This document shows positions 56,056 to 64,000 of a stretch of DNA of 64,000 nucleotides, piece after piece. This DNA is from Thalassia testudinum (Eukaryota; Streptophyta; Magnoliopsida; Alismatales; Hydrocharitaceae). The DNA lies in assembly GCA_037157565.1 (NCBI GenBank), contig JAZHRO010000013.1, positions 79,601,501 to 79,665,500 on the forward strand, given 5' to 3'. The position numbers and the translations under genes are program-made. Positions within the stretch are counted from its first letter, which is position 1. The number at the start of each line of letters is the position of its first letter. The notes under the pieces are model-generated. The model was not told the DNA's origin. It searched no databases and was given only the letters and a program-made list of their open reading frames with translations.

Positions 56056-57216
56056 GGCAACGCTCTTTGATTTCTCTTCACGTTTTGTAACTTATAAATC
56101 ATTTACCTCACTTTTCTCCTTTCTTATTGTAATTGCAGGTACTCTTTCGAGATAGGCAAAAGCGGTAGATCGGAGTAAAGTGCTGTAGAAGGTTTTGTAA
56201 GTTATCCCCCACCTCCCACCCATTAGATTTCATTTCATAACATAATAATTCAAATATAAATCAACCTAGGTGTTCTTATAAACTCTAAGGTCAGATTGTT
56301 TGTTGTTTGACATCCATACTTACTCCAACCCCCACATTAAAAAAAGAAAAAAATAAAAAAAATCTCACAGAGGTACACAACCTCATCTGATTTTCAAACT
56401 CAACCGGTAATCCAATCTTAGGAGCCGGTACACACATCCAAATACATAATTGAGTAGAAATTAGATTAGGTAATCATTTGTGTGCCTAATTAAGTGGTGC
56501 AACAGGCCAATTGTTTGAGTTGATTAGGCCGCACCACTTCAAATAAAATCAACTCATCAAGTAGCTGCCAATTAGGTTCAACTCTTAGGGATTTACCAGG
56601 CACTCCACATTCTTTTTAAACTTTAAAGGAAAACATCTTCACCTGTGCTTGTAAAACTTGGTGTGCCAACGAAACTTGATTGAAAACACCTAAAGTTGAA
56701 TCCTAAAATCTACTAAGCAAGATTTGAATGTTAAAATTCACCACATCAAAAACAATCCTGCTTGAAAACCACTGGTTGTGCACTCACACACAAATCAATC
56801 AATCATTAAGGGCACAACCCATTTAAAGGGCCCATCACATTCCAAAGCACATTCAAACCTAGCCCTAAATAAAACAGAGTAGACGTTGGCCTTAAGGATT
56901 GGACTCGCTCTTCAGAACCCAGAACGAGATTATTTTCAATTAGTCTGTTTCTACTGTTCAATCTGATGTCTAGCTAGGGGAGCAGAGTCAAACGATCGCG
57001 GCTGGGGGGTACACTAGGAACCAGAGGCGCAAGCTGAAGGAAGAACCTTCTCCTCAGTCCCTCCTTCTAACTAGTTGGATTGAACAAACGGAAGTAGATC
57101 AAATCGTTCCTTTATCTCAAGACGGGTTTTGAGAGTCTGTAGGTCTTTAGGCTAACCTATTTAAGGACAGGTTTGATTGTTTGTATTGCAGGGCACCTTT
57201 CTTCCTCTCGTGTATC
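56056..57216 (+). other. Family B leader (+ copy)
   Basis: Non-coding leader. The region around 56530 shows the empty chromovirus insertion site (GGTGCAAC..CGCACCACTTC). Confidence 0.6.
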
Positions 57217-57349
57217 ATGAATCCTTCCACATATTTCACTCATTCCCGCTCTTTCCCTCCTGTTGTAAATTATCCTCAACATGACAATTATCCCAACTCG
57301 TATTGTAATCGACCATCAGTTAGTTGGGATAATTTGGATTGGGGATACA

Positions 57350-57354
57350 ATTCC
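57350..57354. repeat. Target-site duplication ATTCC, left copy
   Basis: It matches 60070-60074. Confidence 0.9.
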
Positions 57355-60069
57355 TGTTACAAACGCATGCCCCAGACGTCTTTTAAGACGTCTGGGAGGT
57401 GACCCAGACGTCGGACCAGACGTCTGGGATCACATCCAGACGTCTGACCAGACATCTAGGATCGTTTCCAGACGTCTGGAAAACAGTTATTTTTCGCACG
57501 AGAGATTCGTCTACGCGCCTGTGCATGCAGACCCGCGATTCCTCTCTCTCTCTCTTTTTCCCTCTCTCTCTGCGGCTGCAGACCTGCCGCGCACTCTCTC
57601 CCTCCTCCTCGCGCGGCCTTAAAAGGCCACACCTCCCCTCCCGTCGTCTCCACCGTTCCCTTCCTCTTCTCCTTCCTATGCGCGAGAGCGAGCGAGCGCG
57701 AGGGCGGCAGCGGCGGCCGCAGTGAGCGTGGAGGAGGTGCGGCGTGCGAGGGCAAAGCTCTGCCGTGAGGGCGAGCTCACCGGAGCGGCTTGGCCGGCCG
57801 GCGGAGGGCGTAGGGGGCGCGAAACGACGCGGAGAGGGACCTGCTGTGGTCTGAGTAGCAGACGCGCGAGGTGCGACGCGGGCGGCGTCGCGAGCGGAGG
57901 CCGAGTGGCGCCCTGATTCTGGAAAAATTTCCAGAATCAGACGTCTGGGTTGATAGCCAGACGGCGAGGGAGACATCTGGAAGCTCATACAGACATCTGA
58001 AAGGTGAGTATTCCGCTTTCTTCTTCCTTCCTGTCGACTAACCGTACTGAGGGAGGGAGTTGGCTGTGCGCAGGCTCGCTAATTCGCCATCCTTTGCGAA
58101 TCAGTCGTCTGGAAGTTGTACCAGACGGCGGGAGTGACCTCCAGACGTCCGGGGTGACCATCGGACGTCTGTGAGCTAGGCCAGACGTCCCTACAGACTT
58201 CTGGACGTCTGGGAAACCACGCTGAATAGGTAATTCTCTAATCCACTTTTTAAGACGTCTGGAACTTGTTCCAGACGTCTGATTTTGCACAGTATCGTCT
58301 TTTTCGACCCGTTTAGGGCCCGTTCGGGCTCCATTTTCCGCGATTCGAGTTGCGTTCTTTTCAGAATTAATTCCTCTACCCGTCTACAGTAGCTATACAC
58401 TATTTTGAGACACTCCTTGTGTTTGATGCTTGTGATAGGACCTTGTTCAGTTGCAGTCTTGGGAGCCGCGGAGGCACGCGGGATTCCCGATCACGCCCCC
58501 ATTACTCCCGTTGTACCTGGTAGAGTGGCTTAAGTTTATTATTAAAATCTGTTAAAGTATGGAACCATAACTAGAATCTAGGACATTGCATGAATCCTAG
58601 GAATGAGAAATGTATGGAATGATAGCTCCTAGGTGTTGCATGAATCCTAGGGCTAGAAAACTAGTTGTATGCTAGATCCTAGGATGTGGCATGAATCCTA
58701 GGATGGAAAAACTAATGGAATGTATAATACTGCAGTCTTGGAAAAAATGGAAAGGAATATAAAGCTGCCTGTAAATTGAATTAACAGCTGCCTATTACGA
58801 ATAAAGAAACATGAATGAGATCATGGGTCGTAAGAACGTGAAATTGGAAAGTGACACCTGGATGTTTGAGTTAAAAGGATGGAACCCTACGGGGAATTAG
58901 GAGTGGAACTCCTGGAAAGGGGAAGGAATGGAACTGAGATGTAGTTTGTACTGTCTCTTGGGTACGCAGTACCAAGGGAAGTACCTGTACCTGTTTAGTG
59001 CAGAGTGGGGCCAGCCACCCCAGGGACCCGGGGTTAGGATTGGCCGCTCTGTACTGACTTGCTGGCCCTCGTGTACGTAGTACCGAGGAGAGCTACTAGT
59101 GTTAGGAGAGTACTAACTACCCCACGGGCCCCGGGGTTCTGCTAGCCTCCTTCACCGACTTGTTAGGCCCACTAGGGCAAACCAGGGTAGTCAGGCGAGG
59201 GTGCGCGGACTGTGGAGGGGCAAGGCCCCGGTTTGGTTACTGTGGAGGGGTTGGACCCCTGTTACTGAGAGGGCTCTGCCCTGTACTGGTTCCGTGTTGT
59301 ACTTTGGGCGCACCCGTTAACGGAAACGACTGACCGCATGCCAGTACGGGTTAGCTACCTGTGCATTTATCGCGCGTGCCGTAGTCACCGTTACGTCTGT
59401 CAGTGACCTTGGGGTGGTTGACTGAGGGTAGGATCACCACGGGGGACTCTCCCGGCCAGGAGAGCACCACGTGCTACTTCTACTTTTTGGAAAAGACTGC
59501 AATCAAGATCGTTCCCACAAGGAACATTCGAGATCAAGTAAAAGATCTGAGAAATAAATGAAATAGTGAGACAATTGAAAGATGTAAATAAAGAAAGTAA
59601 TAGAACATAACAGCTATTGTACACTCTACTGTTGTCTTTAGTTTTAGTTGCCACTCTACTCAGTGTTTTGCTGACGTGTTACACTCGTTACCTTTTTCAG
59701 GACCAGGTGTTGAGCAGCCAGGGTCAGCGGTTGCAGAGGACGCTGGGCCGAGTAGGGTCCAGTAGAGTTTACCACAGTCTTTTGTACCTCTTTTGTTTCT
59801 GTTATAGTGAGTAGTTCTTATTTTCGCTGTACTTTCTTTTCCTGCAGTTCATGTTATACGATAAATGTTGTTCTACTGTTGTGGTGGTATCTACTGTAGT
59901 AGTTTCTTTCCTTACTGCTGTACTTTCTTACTGTTAGTTATATTCATGCTGAATGTGGTTTATTTTACTGCTCTTTTGGTTACTTCCTCGTTGGACGACT
60001 AGGTCTTGGGATTAGTCGAGTCGGTCCAGTTCTCGTGTCTCGTAGGGACTCGGGAGTCGGGTCGTTACA
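57355..60069 (+). mobile_element. Chromovirus-family solo LTR 2
   Basis: A 2,715-bp solo LTR from TGTTACAAAC to GGTCGTTACA with a perfect TSD. It is homologous to 25179-27794 in the same orientation. It holds GACGTC palindromes at 57372-57480 and 57937-58280, and two GGGG/CCCC units near 59213-59262 where solo LTR 1 has one. Confidence 0.88.
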
Positions 60070-60074
60070 ATTCC
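60070..60074. repeat. Target-site duplication ATTCC, right copy
   Basis: It matches 57350-57354. Confidence 0.9.
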
Positions 60075-61717
60075 GGACCCCCGTGTTTAGGGTCTAACCC
60101 TGAACACTTTGATTCTGATTTCTATCCTTCTCAGAGCTACATCGATTATAGATCGTCCTCCTTTCATGAACAACCTAATACGATCTACAATCAAGAAGGA
60201 TATACTGGTCCTTACCCATCCTCTGATTTCACTGCCTTTAGGTCATCACCATCTTTTGAACAATCTGAAATGACCTATTATCAGGATGGGTATAACGAAT
60301 CTCAATTCATTAATTTCTCTACATTGATGTCAAACCCGCCCAACCCTGAACCAACTCATTTGGTTCAGGTTAATCAGGTTCAAGACAAGGTTCTGGCTAA
60401 CTTGAGGAATATCATTCAATCTTTAGAAGTTCAGCCAATACCTTGCATTGAGAGATTGGAGCCCCTGATTGAAATGATTGATGATTTAAACAAGTCTTTG
60501 TTGGATTGGCTCCAGGATGTTAAGGATAAGAACCCGGGTGAGTTTCTACTTGGGAAATTAGCGAAATTGAGGATGAGATTCGTGGTTGCTTTGATTCAAT
60601 CTTGGAATAATTCCCAGGATGAACTCTCTTCAGGAAAGCCAATGACAGAACCCGCTCAGGCACCTGTTGGGGGGACACGTGTTACGAGGCTGACCAGATT
60701 GAATTAAAACAACCAATTAAGGATGATTTGATTTCTTCACCTGAGATCCCTGAGCCGGGTAATGAGGAAGCGTATGTCTCCTTGGAACAGAAAGTGACAA
60801 CTGATTTTGGGACATACATTGATACGGATCCTGATGGTGAAGATTCAAGTTGCGAAGTCTCACGCGAGTTTTCTGAACACGATTTCTGTGAGACAATTGG
60901 GCCTGAGGAATCTGATAGATCATTTAATAGCCCAATAACTGAGGAAACTGATCTTATTAGGGCACACATTACGGATCCAGAATCGCATTTTCTGGAAGAA
61001 TCAGATTATCAGTTACACCCTGTTGAGCTTATTGATGATTCTAATTCTGAGATAATTAGACCCAAGTCAATTTTGATTCTGCCACATCATTTAGACTTGG
61101 AGATTTCAGACGGGGTGATGAATATACAAGAGGTTCTGGAATTTGATATGCTGAATGAGGAGGATAGGAGCTGGGAAGTGTTGATTTGGGAAATTAATTT
61201 TGGAGGAAATGGAAGATTGAGTCGAAGGGTTCCTTTTAAGCTAAAACCATCAAATCAGAACCCTTACGACATTTGTTTCGAGGATGTTCAACTCAAGCAC
61301 ACATTCAACGATTATCCTTTTGAGCTTCAATTCTCTATAACCTGACATTTTGGCCTTGGGTTGCATCCTCATAAATCGCAGGCCCGACCCCGCTTGCATT
61401 CTGATTTTAGGTTTTGGGTAATTTTTATCCAGAACCTAATATATTCTCGATTATGGGGGATAGGTCTGCACCACAATCTGGTTCACATCTGTGGACCGCT
61501 GTTGATAGGTCAGAGGATTCTTCTGTTTATATTAATTCTGACCTGCACTTGTGAATTCTTCATTTCTTTTCTTTGTATAGTGCACCTAGCTAAAGGCACT
61601 AAACTCAACACATATACAGTTATTTTTCGATTTCATCTCGGAGCGGACATGACATTCACGCAATTCAGGTGCTTTCTACGCTTTTCCACTCTGTTTTATG
61701 TCTTTTTAATACAATGA

Positions 61718-62390
61718 GGACATTGCATTAGATAGGCATGGGGGGTGGATATTTCTCTCTGAATTCATTTGTCAGCTAGGTAGATTTGTTTTATTTTCTC
61801 TTATATATAAAAAAAAATCAGAATTAGGAAGAGAATTTGGGTTTAAGAAAATTTTCAATCTTAAGAAATACTACATTAAGATCTGAACACAAAGACCCCT
61901 CAGGTCTTTGGACTTAATTAGCCTGTGTATCCACTAAAATGTGGACTTGTCTTTGAGTCCTCGCCATTTTAATTCTATTATAATTGGAATAAATAAGTTT
62001 GGGTGATAAGTACACGACTTATCAACCGGCCCTCTGATTTGAGGGAATTTTGAGTTTTAAGCATCTACACACTTTCTTTGTACTGACTCGTTATTCGGCG
62101 ATTCTAACGGAAATTGGGTAGCTAATGAACCTTCTAGGGTGATATGGCTGGCAAGTTATCGTGGGTAACAGCCCATAGGTAGGTTGTCCAAAGCCCAGTC
62201 ACTGGACCTTTCTTTTTTTTTTTGCTGCCTTTAGGTAAATCTTAGATTAGGGAAGCCACCTACTTAAAAAACAAAAAAAATCAAAAAGAAAAAGGAGAAA
62301 AGAACAAAAATAAATAAGCCACACTTCACCGCACGAGTATGGCTGGCAAGTTGTCGGTGGTAACAGCTCATCGACCGGTTGTCAAGAACC
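61718..62390 (+). other. Family B 3' internal region, truncated
   Basis: It contains GGCATGGGGGGTGG near 61735 and the GGCTGGCAAG modules. It matches about 19490-20160 in reverse complement and stops where the Copia-like LTR begins. Confidence 0.6.
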
Positions 62391-63055
62391 TGTAATTTAC
62401 CCTACTTGGAGGGGTGAGATCAGCGTGACAAAAAATACGGAATTGAAAATATAAACAATCTCACAAAAATAAGCAATCACAAAATGTACACAGGAATTTT
62501 TAGGTGGAAACCCAAACCGGGTGAAAACCACCACCTAACCCTCTCGAGTTAGGATTTTCCGATCAACCTAGTTGATCAAATCCACTAAACGAATCACTTT
62601 AAAACGAGGGTGATTCAACCTCAGTACAACCACGCTACAAGTACGAGGGTAGCGTTCCTCAACCCCTTCTCTCCACGAGAAGGATTTTGTCCCACGAAGG
62701 AGATGGAAATTCGCAAAGCGAATACCCAACCAAAAGACAAAGGTAAAATAAACAACAACCTATAGAGCCAACAAAGTAATAAACCTAAGCTTCTATAGGA
62801 TTTAGGAAACTCCCCTTTGTAAGGAGTGCGTCGACGATGACGCGGTGCGTGAGCCACGCGACGGCGCAACTTCGCTCTTGTGAACTACGGCGGGAGAGCG
62901 GGTGCGCGAAGGGAATGATGATCTCAAGATGTAGAACTTGAGCTTAGAGAGCAAGAGCTTCTTGGACACAAGAGAGTGGAAATACTTGATCTTAGTGTAT
63001 TGCAAAGTGTTTCTTGTGTTTCTCTTGTTGTGTATTGGTGTGTAAAGGCTTCCCT

Positions 63056-63065
63056 CTATTTATAG
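63056..63065 (-). promoter_or_regulatory. TATA box of the Copia-like LTR
   Basis: CTATAAATAG on the minus strand. Confidence 0.6.
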
Positions 63066-63174
63066 AGGCCTTAGGAAGGCTTTGGAAGGCTTAAGAAAGG
63101 TCCTATAGCCGTTGGGAACAAAGCCCAAGTGAATCAGCCCGAAATCAGGAACAATCATTGTTCTGACAGGCTTA

Positions 63175-63725
63175 TCAAACGTCTAATTCTATCATCAGAC
63201 GTCTGTAAGTTCACTATAAGACGTCTGATTCAAATGTCAGACGTCTGATTTTGGGCGGGTCTCTCCCTGACTTGGATTAGATCTAAACAGGGTTTTTACG
63301 CAAGTCCATCAGACGACATACAGGACGTCTGGAACTATGTCTGGACGTCTGGAAACCTACTTTTACTGTGGGAATTGATTTCCAAATGTTGCAACGGCTA
63401 GAAAATCTCTGAGAAGAGATTTTGGGTCAGCCGAGGCAAAACGGTCATTTATCAGACGTCTGGAAAGGCCTAAGGACGTCTGATAAGGCTCTAACGGTCA
63501 TATTCTTGAGTGTCTGCTAAGCCAGCCAATGGTCCACTAATTGGACGTCTGGCAAATCCATCAGACGTCTTTTAAGACGTCTGGTCTAAGGTCTGGACGT
63601 CTGATTTCATCAGACAGAACTAACTATGTCCAGCCTAACAGTTATCAGACGTCTGAAACAACAGTCAGACGTCTTAAAATACTTTATCAGACGTCTGATT
63701 TGGGAATTAGACGTCTGGAAGTGCT
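63175..63725. repeat. GACGTC palindrome cluster
   Basis: About twenty copies or near-copies of CAGACGTCTG or GGACGTCTGG, often paired within 20-40 bases (for example CAGACGTCTTTTAAGACGTC near 63563). Confidence 0.75.
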
Positions 63726-64000
63726 GTTTGAACCCTATATTGGTTTTCTAAGTATTCTACAGAAAACCTAAGTATCCTAAGGCTGTGCCGGTGTTCCTAG
63801 GACTACTGTTAGGATTCTTTGAGGCTCTTTAACATAATTTCTAAGGAAAATAAAGAGCAAGAAAAATAAAGATAAAAGTACATGAAAGGATTAAAAAGAA
63901 TCTATCCTATTCTTCTTGTCTTCTATCTTCAATCTGTCGCTCCACGCAAACCTCCTCTGTTTTCCGTCAAGCTCCTCCAATCCGTCCTGGATGCGAGCTC

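Larger units (their letters stand above)
57217..61717 (+). pseudogene. Family B gag-like coding region, split by solo LTR
   Basis: Coding resumes across the solo LTR: MNPSTYFTHSRSFPP to about 57354, then GSNPEHFDSDFYPS from 60085. Visible features are Tyr/Ser/Gln-rich repeats (YNQEGYTGPYPS, YYQDGYNESQF), a helical part (LANLRNIIQSLE), an acidic middle (DPDGEDSSCEVS) and a C-terminal FRFWVIFIQNL segment. The frame shifts by one at a G run (60669-60674), and a TGA follows LQFSIT near 61343. It was not recognised beyond a gag-like position, and no polymerase is present. Confidence 0.55.
54257..62390 (+). mobile_element. Family B element, + strand copy, 3' part missing
   Basis: 5' LTR, primer site, leader, gag-like coding and part of the 3' internal region are present. 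It contains one solo LTR insertion and is cut at 62390 by a Copia-like LTR. Its own length in the window is about 5.4 kb. Confidence 0.85.
62391..64000 (-). mobile_element. Copia-like LTR, partial, runs off the window
   Basis: It starts TGTAATTTACCC directly after GAACC (a possible TSD copy, 62386-62390). On the minus strand this end reads as a U5 ending GTAAATTACA. The AGGTGGAAACCC..GGGTGAAAACCACC block resembles LTRs of Tork-like Copia elements. A minus-strand TATA box is at 63056-63065. Upstream of it in element sense (about 63175-63725) lies a dense GACGTC palindrome cluster. The superfamily call is tentative, since no coding part is in the window. Confidence 0.5.

Noticed and set aside
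60660..60680. Programmed -1 frameshift site
   Set aside because: The G run is not in the X XXY YYZ register for the upstream frame, and its length differs between copies.
63175..63725. CRISPR-like array
   Set aside because: Short palindromes with irregular spacing inside a plant LTR; there are no uniform repeats or spacers.
1..64000. Endogenous pararetrovirus or other viral insertion
   Set aside because: All reverse transcriptase sequence is LINE or Ty3-gypsy; no movement protein, coat protein or viral polymerase order was seen.

Overview
The window looks like the intergenic, repeat-filled part of a large flowering-plant nuclear genome. Nearly all of it is explained by transposable elements of plant type: LTR retrotransposons primed by tRNA-Asp, a Tekay/Del-like chromovirus, an L1-type LINE with a plant zinc-binding tail, and a CACTA transposase relic. 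The species cannot be named from the sequence. Boundaries were read directly from paired long terminal repeats (LTRs) and 5-bp target-site duplications (TSDs); family and clade names rest on protein motifs and are less certain.

Layout. 1-1490 is an unassigned repeat, probably an LTR fragment. A LINE (1495-15301, + strand) is split after codon 24 of its ORF2 by a complete 10-kb non-autonomous element of family A (1737-11756, minus strand, TSD ATCTG). 15302-17214 is AT-rich and ends in an orphan tRNA-Asp primer-binding-like site. 17220-47318 is one family B element (minus strand, TSD CTCTC) opened by a stack of insertions. Inside it is a chromovirus (22647-45106, minus strand). The chromovirus carries a solo LTR of its own family (25179-27794, TSD GTGGT) and a solo LTR of the family A group (29348-40768, TSD TCGCG). 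That second solo LTR is itself interrupted by a family C element (30750-40029, TSD GTGTT) whose two 2,064-bp LTRs look identical.

47335-49990 carries a decayed CACTA element: a TNP2 relic, a G-rich region and subterminal hairpins. 49991-51661 is quiet AT-rich sequence. 51753-52094 is the only plausible host gene, a short single-exon ORF with a TATA box and a CxC cysteine run. 52217-54256 repeats the chromovirus/family B junction seen at 43.3-45.4 kb. A second family B element (+ strand, 54257-62390) contains another chromovirus solo LTR (57355-60069, TSD ATTCC) and is cut by a Copia-like LTR that runs off the right edge (62391-64000).

Families A, B and C carry LTRs, a primer site and gag-like or gag-protease ORFs but no reverse transcriptase or integrase. 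If mobile, they must borrow enzymes from a relative that is not in this window. The chromovirus encodes protease, reverse transcriptase, RNase H, integrase and a chromodomain in one frame, but that frame holds about nine stop codons. Points most worth following are GACGTC palindrome clusters shared by unrelated LTR families, a second stretch of complementarity to tRNA-Asp in family A LTRs, a tRNA-like A/B box pair at fixed spacing in all three family B LTRs, AGCT arrays in family C LTRs, and the CxC gene candidate.
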